64,000 nucleotides of DNA from Cliona cf. orientalis (Eukaryota > Porifera > Demospongiae > Clionaida > Clionaidae). Shown piece after piece: positions 1-18,213 of this stretch. The stretch's first letter is position 1, and each line of letters opens with the position of its first letter. The notes beneath the pieces were generated by a model. The model had not been told where the DNA came from. It saw only the letters and a list, made by a program, of their open reading frames with translations, and made no database searches. The translations under genes were made by a program, and so were the position numbers. The stretch is taken from NCBI GenBank assembly GCA_963930775.1, contig OZ005697.1, positions 9,012,292 to 9,076,291 of the forward strand, written 5' to 3'.

Positions 1-59
1 GTTTCCTTGAGTGTCTCTAAATCGAGAACACTCACTTGGCCTGGTAGTACTTCTGTCAT
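1..59 (-). CDS. possible N-terminus of a gene leaving the window (partial)
   Basis: An ATG at 59-57 on the minus strand opens a frame that stays open to base 1. It gives 19 residues, MTEVLPGQVSVLDLETLKE. The composition looks protein-like, and the V-x-DLETLKE pattern loosely recalls the start of prefoldin-type subunits. It is far too short to name. A GTGAGT donor-like string lies inside the frame, so the first exon could be shorter still. Treat it as a hint only. Confidence 0.25.
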   Translation of the reverse strand, partial: MTEVLPGQVSVLDLETLKE

Positions 60-3000
60 CTTGAAGCAAAAAAAAGTTTTCAGATTTGAAAAAAAAATTG
101 CTAAATTCTTGCCGTAAGACTGCTGGCTTTATGCTTTCTCAAGAGTGAAAATGTCTTCAATATAGGTGGACGAAATACTGAGCTGTAGCTGTGACTTGTC
201 TCCACGGTAATTGATGTCTTTCTCAGACCAAACAACGAGTCAGTGAAGTTTTGACAATCAGAGGATAATTGAGTCCAGGCCCACACCGTAAATAAGAGAG
301 AGCAACCCACACACGCTTGTCAGCTTCTCTTGTCGAAAACTTCCTTTTTAAGAAACATTCACAGGTGCTTGAATCCACTCCAACACAATGCCTTTTAGTC
401 CCTGAAAGCTGTAGAGTACTAGTTGGTCAATCACTAACGAGCAGGGGCTTCCTCCTCAGTATGCCAGTTGTTTCTGCAAGGGATAAATAAAGTGTCAAGA
501 GAATGAATTTGAATCAAGTCATCAAACATGAGGGAATTGTGTGTGCAGCAGCTCAAGGTACTTCAAAACTGTTTACCAACTCTACATTGAAAACAAGATA
601 TGAAAGGTTTTGCTGCTTGGGCGACTGGGCTTTCTACAAACCGTGAAGCACGTTGGATTGTCACGCACAGGTACACGGGGGGGGGAAATTGAATATCACC
701 GAAGACACATAACAGGCATTTTCATGATGTGCAAAGACAATGACATGAAGTTTTAATTGTGGTACATCCACGCACTAGTGAAGGCTAACACTATGTACCC
801 TAACGTACAGTACGTATATTACTCCTTGGGTAAAACCCTGCAATTATTGTTGTCCTTTGCATTAAAAATGCTTTCACAGAGAAGAAGAGAGAGCTCAAGC
901 ACAAAAGCATAATCTCATCCCAAATACAAAATTATACCACACAAAGATATCAATCATTAGGAGGGGGTCACACCCTGCCATTATTGCCATGGCAATTATT
1001 GTTACAAGCAGCTTCATCCAACTACTATACATGTATGTCTCCACAAAAGTACAAATGTGCTCTGCCCCTCAAGCTTACATAAGCGATTGGGGGGAAACAC
1101 ACAGCAAAAGTACCACACACACCACGATAGCATGCTTTACTCAGGGGAGCTGTTTCTCTTTTTCTTCCCCAATTTCCATTTCTTATCCACCTACTGGCTT
1201 TCTCAAAGCACCCAAAGCACCCAAAGCACCACCCGATCTAGCCTCAGGAATGCCAGGGCTAAACCACAGATTAAGAGCGGGGCACACACTAATACATAAA
1301 CACACACACTTTTGGCCACCACAATTGGTCCAACTGAGTATGGAATTGTGGTCCAATCCGAGTATGGAATGGAATGCAGGGTTTCGTGTCAAATTGTTGA
1401 AATTGACTAAAGGAGTGGTGGTGATCACCATGGCAACGTGGCTGGATATAGTGGTAGGTGGATAGCAGTGATTGGCATGAAGAGGGTTTCTGAAGGTATG
1501 CCTTGTCATGGGAGCACTGACCAGTGACCAGTACACAACCAAAATTTCAACCAAAATGGGTGTATACATTATCGCACTACTGTAGGCACATTGTACACAT
1601 AAATTATATGCATATATATATACAATGTATATGCACACACACACACACGTGTAACAAATGGATATACACACAGTTAGTGGTTATATACACACACCTCACA
1701 AACTTGAACTTCAACCTTTACTGTAATTCTGTCATAATGCTAAGCCTACCACCTCCTACGCGCTCTTAAAATTGAAATGAAATATTAAATTACCAGATTA
1801 TCAAATCAGAGCTTAAAAATAAATAATCATTATACAGTCATGTGCTTGTTTGATTCCTTCCATAACGTTAACAAACGATTATGCACGATGTCATGCGCAG
1901 CCAGTCAGGCATGCATGGATGTATACACATGTACATGCACATGCATGTACATGTATCCGTCTGTACAGGATATAATTAACATCACGTCCAGTGAAATACA
2001 ATCCATTATCATCATGTTTCAGTTTGGTATCGGACAACCTTGAAATAAACCTTGTGTCATAGCGACGGCTAATCAGAAGTCTATAATTAGAACGTCTAAA
2101 AATAGAAATCAGCATAACACATGTATACATGCTATAATATGTATCAAAATAGCGTGCCATGGTACCAATACAAACATTATGCACATTGCTAAGGTCGGCA
2201 AAATGGTAGCTAAGGCAACAATCAAAACATAATGCATTACATCACCCATCACCTTTTGCAGATAATTAATACCATAGAGATTAATAATAACAAGTCCCTA
2301 TTACGCAATATCCTCATTCACAAAAGCCCTATACCACCACCTCAAATTGGCATTACATATAATAATATGTACTGCAATAATGTACATTTGAGTAAGCTAT
2401 AATATGAAGATACATTACAAGGATATTATATTAACATCATTTAACAGGAAGTTTGGGTAAAGTTTCATATACTGACTTCATTCTGGGAACTAACTAGTTC
2501 TACACAGGTATAATACAGATAGATTGGAGCATAAAGTCTGTACAAGCTAGGCTATTTATAATAAGTACACTCTATAAGAGGACCTACTTGTTCATTTTGT
2601 AGGGAATTATGGACAGCAGGAAGTTGGAACTACCAAGAAATGTCGAGTCTAGATGAAGTATGAATACAAAGGGCAGCCATGGAGCCTCCAGCCATGCCCC
2701 ATCTCACAATACACAAAACCCTTCAGTTCCCCCACACATGCAGTCATCTATTTACATAGAACATTTAATTTACAATTCAGGAAATTATCATTAAAGTAAA
2801 GTAGATGACTGCAAGGTCACACATTGAGCACCTACATAAGCATCTAGAGAATAGATAATAAATATTGTCAAAATGAATAAAGGCGCTGTATTTCAGAGGT
2901 ACAACATGCCCCAGCAAGATGATTTTGACAGGTTTTGAACTGGCTAATATTATTTAGTATGTGTGTGTGTGCATGTGTGTCACACCTGAGCAGAGCTGAC

Positions 3001-3234
3001 TAAGAAATTGGAATTGGAGTAGAGAGAGATTGTTTAAGACGAACGCAAATGGACAGCAGATTAAGTTTCAGAATGCATAGTACGTTCACACAAGGTGAAC
3101 TGCGTTAACAGGACTAATGGAGCATTTTACTGTCCATCCATCAATCAATGATATTACCATCCATCAACCAATGATAGGGTTACAGTACATGTACATTCTA
3201 TGTAATGTTTATGGGTGCACTCTACACTAGCAAC
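60..3234. other. gene-poor stretch, no supported gene
   Basis: No frame here resembles a known protein, and the open frames are short. Visible structure is minor: a triplicated CAAAGCACC-type unit near 1203-1230, two copies of a 24-bp unit (GAGTATGGAAT core) at about 1325-1375, CA/TA simple sequence at 1605-1700, and a TACATG-rich palindromic patch at 1920-1956. Confidence 0.6.
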
Positions 3235-3235
3235 A

Positions 3236-3272
<37 letters not shown>

Positions 3273-3380
3273 TTTAGAAATTATTGCAAATTTTGCAAGA
3301 GTAGGGGAGAAGGAGAGAGAAAGGGAGGGGGGAAAGAGGGAGAGAGAGAGAGGGGGGGGAGAGAAAGAGAGAGAGAGCAA
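3235..3380. repeat. (CA)n followed by GA-rich simple repeat
   Basis: A CA dinucleotide run occupies about 3235-3270 and a purine-only GA/GGA stretch about 3305-3380. The open frames across them are HTHTHT and RERERE artefacts. Confidence 0.9.
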
Positions 3381-3730
3381 TGCTATTTTGACTTCGTGGG
3401 GTTCAAATTTTGAAACATGATAACATGTCAATAATACATCCTGGTATTGAGAGTAAGGGTATTCACCCACTGGTACGGTGAGACCACCACATGTGGGCCA
3501 GACATCATCTAATAGACAAACTCACCAATAAAGCAATAGAAACTACAAGCATGATGATGTGAAGCTACATGTATTTTCAGAATTACATAAACATACATAC
3601 ACACCTACTTAGCTCTAACAAAAGATTTAATGTGACATAAACATGTATGCAGACAAGTATGCAGAGAAATATGCAAACGTTTTCATGACTAAATCAAAAG
3701 GAATGCACATCATAATATTTTGCTCTCCAC

Positions 3731-3814
3731 TTCCCCCCCCCCCCCTCCTCTCTCCCTCTCTCTTCCTCTCTCTCTCTCCCTTCCTCCCTCTCTCCCTCCC
3801 TCTCTCTCTCTCTC
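3731..3814. repeat. CT-rich polypyrimidine tract
   Basis: A C-run followed by CTCTCC/CTCTCT units, ending in an AG at about 3815 that resembles a splice acceptor. No recognisable exon follows. Confidence 0.85.
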
Positions 3815-6331
3815 AGAGGACCACCACATAAGGGCGTCCCAAGGCAAGGCAAGGCAAAAAGCTGGCCACAATCCCCCCACGGCACACACCACCAGACAAG
3901 GCAATCTTAGAAGAGCACCAAGAAACAAACACATACCATAGATTGGCCACATCAGACAAGCCAGCTGGAGCCCTGACACATTCCGTGCATACCAACACAC
4001 AGGACCGTGGTCACAACTGTCCACCACAGGGGACCAATAACACAGGCATACATAGAACTATACCACATGTACGAGACTATCCAGGGGGAGGGGGCATAAT
4101 AGGATGTAACCGTGTGTATTGTATATGGTTGTATGGAGGTGTTTGAATGTTTGAATGACGAGAGATTTGTGATGATGTTGGTAGTCCCGAGGGATTTGTA
4201 CACGTGTGTAGAGGGTAATTGGGTCAGTGATTTGCACGCAAAGAATGGGCGTACTACACACCCGTACGTACATCAAAATACAAATACATATGTACGATAC
4301 CTCACAAATTTTCCTCTCTCTCTCTCTCTCTTTCTTTCTTTCTGTCTCTCTGTCTCTTCCTCCCTCACAGAATGTACTCTTTCACACACACATACATTGT
4401 AGTGGGCACACGCACACACTTACACAGACAAGCCACACACATACTCACACACACACTTCAAGACAGCTGTGGTGATGTTCACTTACAAGTGCATCACTGA
4501 AAGTGGTACTATAACCTTACAATTTCCCACAACACAGCAAAAGTCACATAGCTTAACATGTACAGTAACACAGTACAGACACACACATATTATCGGGACT
4601 TACATGATGCTGACCCTTTGAAAGGAGGATACAAGCAAATCGAGGTGTTCTACAAAGGACAGGCTTTCCATAAAGATTTATTTTTTCTAATATTACTCTC
4701 TAGCACTCAAAGAGCCTTAGGGGCACCTACATGTACCTATCCTTCTAAATACTGGACATCTCCTTCAAAGCTGTAGACATGCTTTGGAGATGTTATGAAG
4801 GGTACACAAGTAAACCACAATGACCAAGCCAGGATTGTCAACATACACGCTATACAATGTACAATGTACGTGTAGATAATTATTATCTCAAAGCAAAGGA
4901 AAAATTGAAGAATCACAGGAAAGCAGACTTACGTGTGTACCCACATACGCATGATTCGCGTGGGCTGAAGAGTCAAATAATTGACATAATTATGCAAATG
5001 TAGGGCCTAAAAAGAACCATACTTGTGCAAAGTGTGGGCAAGAAAGACACACACACAATGACATACGCAAGTATGCATCACTCAATACTAAAGCAACATG
5101 AGTTAGTGGTTTTGGAGTTTGGACTGGGCTGTCTGAATGTTGCCCGCTGGTAATCGAGTTTACCCTTGGCATGGAAGCTACCCTTCTCCATTTTAGGGCA
5201 GCAACGAAAGAAAAAAAAACAGCGATAGAGAGAGAGATAGATAGATAGAGGGAGGGGGGGGGAGGAAGGGCCTTGATCAATGTAGCTTTCGAGCATAACA
5301 ATAACAACACAGGTGCTTCCCAAATTAGGAACGTTCTGACAAGCCAGTTTGGCAAACTGACCGTATCTGGGAGCCAGCTGACCCACATTATAAAAATCCA
5401 ATGTCCAGGCATACAATATCTATGAGTAGCTAGCATGCAACCTACCTACATGTAGGCTTACAAAAAAGGCCTTCCAATTTCAGTTCAAAAGCTTGGCCTA
5501 CAGGCCAGAACTAGCCAATTAGTAACAAAAGATCATGACATCACCCAATTTGCCTGGCCCCGTTAGTCTCTGAGAAGATAGTTTTCTTCTCTGGATATGT
5601 ACTCTGAAACGACCATAAGGTGTTGTTGGTTGTTAGGCGGGAGGGGGACCCAGCCTTAAGTAGCTACACACTTTGCTATTCAGGTGAAGGAATGATCTCA
5701 TAGTGATGTCAACTTATCCATAATCAGCTAACAGCAGGTGTAGGGTACTACTATAGGGGTGGGGGGTGGTGGGGGGGGGGGGGTGCTCAGAATAATAATA
5801 TATTACAAATATTGGGACACTGAGGAAAGGAAGCCAAGGATATTAATTATTGAACATAATAGCATACTATATAGTAGAGCAGCTTTCAATCTGGATGGTT
5901 AATTTAATTTTAGAGTGTGCAGCTTCCACTTCAAGGGATACTGCACAGTGTCGTGGTTAAACCTTATAACTGCGTTTCTAGGGGATACATAGTAGCAGAA
6001 ATTACACCTACATCATAATTATTATAGTGCCCTCCATAAAAGAGAGTTGTCCTAATTTTTTTGGGGAGTGGAGTGTGCCATTTAGAGGGGTTCCACCACA
6101 TTAGTCCACTGTAAGTTAGACCAATGTTGATGGAGTGTGGTCTAATTGAATTAGCGGCCCTCTGTGAGTGACTAGTGAGCTCATCTCTCTGTGGACACTT
6201 TCTTGGAAAAACTATTAGACAATAAAAATTCAATGATTAGCCTACAGCCCTTTTATATCTACCCAGGTGGCATGTATGCATGTGCCTAGTGTGCATATGT
6301 GTAGAGCGTGTGTGTGTTATATATAATTATA
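3815..6331. other. gene-poor stretch with simple repeats
   Basis: It contains a CT/TTTC tract at about 4311-4370, CA-rich DNA at 4383-4460, a GATA/GGGA tract at 5226-5262 and a G-run at 5769-5784. Around 4610-4770 and 6030-6130 are diverged pieces of the dispersed GGACACC-type repeat. A minus-strand open frame at about 5060-5215 looks moderately protein-like (SMPRVNSITSGQHSDSP), but no clear acceptor or homology supports it. Confidence 0.55.
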
Positions 6332-6519
6332 TACCGTAGTCCTCCAGGTAAGCGCCCATGGGCACTTAAACATACATTAACTCATAATTTTGGCCCACAT
6401 GGGTGCTTACCCGGGATCAAAATTCCATACATTTGTTATAGAAGCTGCTACAAGACCCCTTGAAATGTGTTACATGGGCGCTTACCTGGGAATGGGCGCC
6501 TGCCCGGGACACTATGGTA
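6332..6519. mobile_element. MITE-like element with TACC(G/A)TAGT terminal inverted repeats
   Basis: The left end TACCGTAGTCCTCC followed by GCGCCCATG pairs with the right end, which read in reverse complement is TACCATAGTGTCCC followed by GCGCCCATT. The element is about 188 bp and non-coding. Inside, a (T/C)GGGCGCTTACC(T/C)GGG-type unit recurs four times in both orientations. The size, inverted termini and lack of coding capacity fit a non-autonomous DNA transposon. The target-site duplication is not clear by eye. Confidence 0.65.
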
Positions 6520-12164
<5,645 letters not shown>

Positions 12165-12593
12165 GGCTGGAAAGGGGAGAGAGAGAGGAGAGGGAGACGA
12201 TATTTTATTCTGTGTTCATGGAAATGCCACAGATAGCATGAAATGCTACTATAATGACCACCAAACTGAAGTCACATTTTAGCATATTATATCATGGAAG
12301 CCAAGGCACTTTTTTAATAGAATTCCTAACCAAACGCTTGATGGAGGGAAGAGATTGGAGAGGGGAGAGAGGGAGAGAAGGGGGAACAGAGAGACTTGTA
12401 TTCACAGAAATACCTCGGATAGTATACACGGAAAAAAAGCTACTGCAACAAACCACCCTTGCTGACTTCATTACCACCGACATGTTATTATGGAGAACAT
12501 TTCTCAACCTCACTGGGAACATAGCTACATGTACATGTATCATGGAGAACATTTCTCAACCTCACTGGGAACATAGCTACATGTACATACAGA
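12165..12593. repeat. two local tandem duplications
   Basis: The GA-rich block with downstream sequence at about 12175-12265 recurs in diverged form at about 12355-12450. Then a near-identical 52-bp unit starting ATGGAGAACATTTCTCAACC is present at 12490-12541 and again at 12542-12593. The 126-codon frame across it is explained by the duplication. Confidence 0.8.
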
Positions 12594-14565
12594 CGTACAC
12601 GACATATATAAGAATCGAAACACTTAAGGGATAAAATGTCATTATTGAGCCACAATTTCTCTCTGTTTATGTCCAGCAAATGCTATACAGTGGAACCCTT
12701 CAGGCTCTTTCTGGACACCTACCAGACACTGCTACTCCTGAATGAGGACACCTCCCATAATCAAGATACCTCGACGGTCTACACTATAGTCTCAAGGTAT
12801 ACTACGAATATTATTATACATGTATCTACATGTGTACATGTAGTAGCAACTGCTATGCTTATTGTGGGGGTGTGAGCCTAGATAAATTTTAGTTGGTGTG
12901 TGCATACAGACAGTTTTGATACGACCCTAAGTACGTAACAGCTTCATGTAGAAAGTACAATGCCCTCTCTCTCTCTCTCTACTAACTCTTCTGGTCATAT
13001 GATGCACTATCACGTGTATGTATGTACGTATGTATGTAAAATACTGTATAATTATATAACGTGGCACCTGGCTAGCTAGCTACATAGAAGGTCTGCACAT
13101 GTGGTGAGTGTGTGTATGGCTGTTCGTGTACATGTGTCCAGTGTCAGTGACAGTGCAAGTGAGTGATAATGTCAATTTGTGTGTGTGTGAGCGCATGGTA
13201 GGCAATAGCTTCTCAGAGAGTTCAATCAGGTAGGTATTTCTTGACTGTATTACTATCCTTAATAATTTTGTGTTCTAAATGAAGCTAAGTATGGTACCTC
13301 ATAATTTATCCTGATTTTAGGGTTTAGGGTGAGTTATCCAATAGGCCCCACTGTATCATTGTGGTGTGACTACCAAGTTGCTCATAAGGGATACAGGGAC
13401 CTACAGAGTTTATTATTAGGAAGCTATATTATGTATAAAGCTTGCAAAGGCTCTTCTTCTGCATAGGAAGGAAAGAGCATCCATCAAAGCCAATAATAAA
13501 CGAGGAAAAGCACACGTGTTCATTGGAAGTGCCACACCCAGGACTAAATAATTAACACGCCCATCTCTCTTCCCGCCCCTGCTATAATGCAGCCTTAATT
13601 GCAACTAACTATTCAATAATAATCAGATACATAGTTAAATTACGTAGTTGCTTATTACACAAATAATGCTGTTGTGTCAGGATTCAGCCTATTCGCTTAT
13701 GCCCATAGTGGCTCCTTTAAGCCTGAAGCTCCCCGGACAAACTATTGTATCTAAAACTATTCACTGTTTCCCTCAGTGACACTGTCTTGGCAGCTGTGAC
13801 CCGTTTAAAATAAGGACGGTATCAATTATCAAAAGGACAAAAGCAGCAATTATCAGTAGAAGTCAAGCGTGTGCAACGCAAAGGCTAGAGTTTGGCCGGG
13901 CATGGAAGTACTGCAAGAACCAACCCATCCACACCCACTACCATAAGCAGGCATGGTGTGTATACTGAGGAATGGGACAAACAGACACACACACTCACAC
14001 ACACACACATACACGTAGGCACGCACATACATATAGGGTTCGGTTAGGGTGCAATTAATTAAAAGACCGGCAATTTTGTCGGAAATTATGAAAACAGCAA
14101 GTGGAATATAAGGATTAATTAGGGAACTTGAAGTTTAAAACACAAGCAAAGGTTTATATCCATCCATCCATGCATGTAGGCAGGTATATTGACAAACTAT
14201 GCAAGGGGGGAATAAATACAGGATTTTCAAAAGTAGATTCTTTCAAAGGGGGGGGGGGGGGGGGGGGATCAGCCAGCAAAAACTCTAGGGAGGGGAAATC
14301 AAACTCGCTAATATTATGCCTGTATAAAATTAGCATCACAGTAATCGTATTTTATCACAGACACAGTGCAAGTGGTATGGAATCTTGAATGGTGCACAGA
14401 AAACTGCTCAATGAGTATCCCACATTATTTTGGGTAAGTGTCCATTTGTCTTTGAATTATCACAGGTGATTAGCCGACAAGCTGAGTGCTTCATGCTCTA
14501 TATACTCATGGTATGCGCTTAAAGTCAGGGAGAAATTGTCCGATATATCAATTAATCAATCACAA

Positions 14566-14599
<34 letters not shown>

Positions 14600-14979
14600 C
14601 CTCCCTCTCCCTTCTCCTTGCACAGTCAGCAAAGACTCTAAGCCTAAAGGCTGAATTTCCTCCTACGACAGAAACCAAAAATAATCCATCCACAATGCAC
14701 AAACTTTCACAAGGATAAAACAGCCAACTCCCCCAATTAGCCACTTACCAACACACTCACACCAGCTGCATAATAATTAGACAACCCTATTAAATACCCT
14801 CCCACTAGCCACCCATGATTCATGAATAGAGCTGTCAAAAACTAATGTCCTATATATCTAAACGCCACCGCCTTGGCAAAGTATAAGTATTAGGGATCGC
14901 ACACGACACAGTGTCCCAAGTAGCTAAATAGTACAGAAACAAATGTCAACTTACGAATTCTTCGTTGCTTTATAGTAGT
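12594..14979. other. gene-poor stretch
   Basis: A copy of the dispersed GGACACC-type repeat lies at about 12685-12785, starting TACAGTGGAACCC. A 20-base G homopolymer is at 14248-14267 and a CT tract at about 14566-14612. No supported gene. Confidence 0.55.
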
Positions 14980-15310
14980 CAGGCGGCTAGGTTCTCGATA
15001 CAAGGAGACTGCACACACCTCTTATCTTCTTTTTTTGAAACAGAACAGGAAAGGTCGCTGTGTGTGTTGAGGATGAAGGGCACAGTTCACTCTCGCGCGG
15101 ACTACTTGACGCACTGCCCGGCCGTGCCGCCCTCCTTATCAAATGAGACCTAGCCCCCGATAACTTAACTTGCTCTGTGCGAGAGAGAAATTTGAATTTT
15201 CGTCCGACTGTTTCTCTCGCTCGAGTTGACGTCTGTTGTACCTCGCGCGAGTCCTGCGACGATAGCTGGATTTTTGGTCGGCTTTTTCACTCCAACTAAC
15301 TAACAATAGA
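14980..15310. promoter_or_regulatory. CpG-rich, promoter-like region
   Basis: CpG dinucleotides are clearly denser here than in the flanks (for example CTCGCGCGAG at about 15243). On the minus strand a frame of about 100 codons stays open from about 15283 to 14984 but has no ATG and no recognised homology. A GTGTGT donor-like site follows GATAAGAG in that strand. It may be a 5' region or non-coding first exon of a leftward gene, or the reading frame may be open by chance because of high GC. Confidence 0.3.
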
Positions 15311-15658
15311 ATTGTTACTCGTAGGCACTTGGCAGCAGAGGAATGCTCATAACTTTACACACTGCACACAAAAGCCGCCCTAGCTACTCAGATATTGTTT
15401 GTATGGCATGCATGAATCCTTTATTTGTGATTATGACGTAATGTTCTTCTAATTAACCGAAATGTGATTTCAAAATTACACCATAACCAAAATCATCAAG
15501 CAGCTATTCACAGCTGGAGGATTGGAATCGGGAGCATGATCATATGCACAGCACGACTGAATATGGTGATATTGGGATTAAATGATAAGATGTGACATAA
15601 ATGAATCCTGTTTTTTGATAAAGAGTATACACGTGACCAGCCAAGCAAAAAATAATAA

Positions 15659-18096
15659 TCATCGATCTTCCACCTTGCGTTTTTTGCTCGCTGGACTCTC
15701 CTCGAGCTTTTCTTCCCCGTCCTTTGACCTTTTCTCTTCCTTCTTTGGGGTCTCCTTTTTCGGTGATTTTGAAAACCACTTCATTAGAGTGTTTTGTTTG
15801 CTTGACACTTTCTGACTGCAAGTAAGTTAATTAAGTGTATGCATACAATGTCAAGTATGGTCAGCGTACACACAAGCACACTTCAAACCACACAGCCACA
15901 TGCAAGCATACCTTGTGTATCTAGTTAGCTAGATCGATGAAACAGCTATATACCTGGACTCATTTCCATGCAGGCCTTGAAATTTCAACATTGCACGTTC
16001 CCCCCCCCCCCCTTTTCTCATGCTAAAAAAATATCAGGGGGCCAGCCTGGGGATGAACCTAGAGCTACCCTAGTTAATTATTCCATGATCATCCCCTTTC
16101 ATGATCTAATACGTGTAGCTTAAATATTGCATGTAATCTACGACTCCTCCACTGCCACTAGCTGAAATTTACCAACAAAACCTCGGCAACAACCAATATC
16201 AACATAAATGTATATATCTTGGCATACGTTGGATCTATCTTCATGATGCACTCGGGAGTCTTGTTCCTGACGTTATTCACGACATTGGACACGGGGTACC
16301 AGGCGAGACAGGTCGTGGGGTGGAGCAGGTGGATTACATCGTGAATGGTGAGGGAGGGGTCTAGCCACGCCCTTATAGCGTCTTCTCCGTCCAGGATGGC
16401 CGGCATTCGGTCGTGGATGTGAGCAAACGTAGAGTGCGCTTCCACGGTAATCACGGTGTACGTGTAGAGGGTCTCACCCTATGATGCAATGATAATAATG
16501 TCAATAATATAGTTATTACTATCAAGGGTAGAATCATCATATGCATTGTATATTATTATGAACTTATTAGAGAAGAGAGAGACTGAATGGTTAACTACCG
16601 TAGATCGCAAAATTTTTGCCGTTAGAAAAATTTCGTCGATGACCTTTTCCGATGAATATTAAACACGTGAAATTTTTGTGTAACATACGTCGACCTATAC
16701 CTATTTTGGTCGCTAAAGTCTAGCGACGAAATTTAGACTACGCGAAAAATTTACAAGCAAAATATTTACCGGCGAAAATATCCCGATCTACAGTATAATA
16801 CTAATACAACCAATAGCTTAATTGAATCATCGATAAACAGCTGCTCTCTTTCACTTGAGTATGATTATACCTCAAGATCATTTCTCCAAATTTCAAACAG
16901 TCCCGCCATAGTCAGCATTCGACCTTTGACCTGATCCAAATCCAACTCCTCACAATCACAAGATGCTGCCCCTCCCACGGCACCTGAAGCCACACCCACA
17001 CTCTCCTCCTCCTCCCCCTCCCCCTCCCCCATCCCGGACCTCCCTTCAACATCCCCACTTTCCGCCGACTCAGCAGATACTTCAAGCATCTCTTCCGTAG
17101 GTCCACAGTTGGTGAAAAAGATAAAGTAGGGCTGTTTATGTGAGGAAGTTTTTCGATCCCACTCATAAAACCTACCAAGAGCACATACACGAACACACAC
17201 ACATACACGGATGACACAACATTTGGTGAAAGTGTATATACATATATATGTATATGTAAACGTGCAAAAAATGTGATTAAAATTTCGTTCTCAAATTACT
17301 CCTCACCCGTCGGCAAGCACAACACATCTCTGCCGCCTCTGAATGGCGGTCCGAAACGATGGCTTTTCGAGCATACCCTCAAATCGGCAATTGTTTAGGA
17401 GCGTGGGAGGTTTCTTGGGGTCACCCTTGTGCCAGCTGGGGACAAGACCCCACTTCATTGTCTGAAGAACTCGCTCATCGATATCGGTGGAGTCAGGGGG
17501 TCTGGGTGATGGTTCATCATCGCCGCCGCTGCTGGGGGTGGGGGTGGACTCTGAAATGGCTTTTTTGATGTGCTTTTGCTGGCTTGAAACAAGAACAGGC
17601 CTGCATGTACAAACATTGTACAAGGTATTATTTGATTATAGGAAGGGGTGTGTTAGGGAGAGCATGAAAATTTCTAGAGTGGGGAGGGACTGATAAAAAA
17701 AATAGAGAGGGGGTGTTAGGGGGCAGGGAGCAAAAAAATTCATGGGGAGGGGTAAGGGACGGGGGGAGGGCAGAAACAGTCTATTAACGTTTGGAACAAC
17801 TGGTACATATCATATGTTCACATGGTATTTGCTTCAGTGCATACGTGTTTGATTGTGGGCTGACGTTGTAGGAGGGGTAGTATTTCTGTGAGTTGCACGA
17901 GACCCACTTTGGCTTCTTTGCCTTCTTCCGGCCCCTGGGGCGGTAGGCACACGCGTGCCTCACCCTTTCTGGATCTCGAGAGCTGGATGAGTATGGAAGA
18001 TAAAATCACAGATACTCATCTCTGATATGATGTCCAGATCATGTCATGCATATTAAATTTTATTCACGTTGCTTACCAAGCACTTCGCCCGCACAT
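15659..18096 (-). CDS. HMCES: HMCES, abasic-site processing protein (SRAP domain), 6 exons, complete
   Basis: SRAP proteins form a covalent crosslink with abasic sites in single-stranded DNA at replication forks. Exons: 18096-18077, 17982-17845, 17600-17307, 17171-16871, 16478-16228, 15815-15659. All junctions are GT-AG and in phase, giving 386 aa (human about 354). The protein starts MCGR, so the catalytic Cys2 is present. YNVSP (Asn46), FYEW (Glu154) and HDRMP (His273) supply the other conserved active-site positions. An acidic E/G-rich insertion lies in exon 4 at about residues 190-235. The last exon carries QNTLMKWF (342-349), a plausible PIP-box for PCNA, then a K-rich tail. The gene is head-to-head with the TMTC gene, with 117 bp between start codons. 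Intron 4 holds a MITE-like element. Identity is secure. Confidence 0.95.
16596..16795. mobile_element. MITE-like element, TIR TAC(C/T)GTAGATCG, in HMCES intron 4
   Basis: The left terminus TACCGTAGATCG matches the reverse complement of the right terminus, TACTGTAGATCG. Subterminal AAATTTT/GCCG blocks are also inverted. Length is 200 bp with no coding. The interior repeats CGTCG/CGACG and AAATTTCG motifs. The termini share TACCGTAG with the element at 6332-6519. Confidence 0.7.
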
Positions 18097-18213
18097 CTTT
18101 TGCCTCCCAATTAATCTCTCACACGTGAGTTCAGCACTGCGCATGCGCATACCAGCTCCACCCCTTTTATATACGAGCTAGTTAACGGGTCAGCAGTTGA
18201 CAAACTGACAACA
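18097..18213. promoter_or_regulatory. 117-bp bidirectional promoter, HMCES/TMTC
   Basis: This is the whole interval between two divergent start codons, so both promoters and both 5' UTRs must share it or overlap the genes. It holds CACGTG (18122-18127), a perfect NRF1 palindrome, a CCACCCC box and a TATATA-like stretch near 18170. NRF1 sites are typical of metazoan bidirectional housekeeping promoters. Confidence 0.75.
18138..18149. promoter_or_regulatory. NRF1 site TGCGCATGCGCA
   Basis: A perfect 12-bp palindrome matching the NRF1 consensus YGCGCATGCGCR, lying between the divergent HMCES and TMTC start codons. Confidence 0.7.

Noticed and set aside
16158..16227. Read-through C-terminus of HMCES after the exon 5 donor
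   Set aside because: It gives a hydrophobic tail unlike the family, whereas splicing to 15815 gives an in-phase PIP-box and basic tail.
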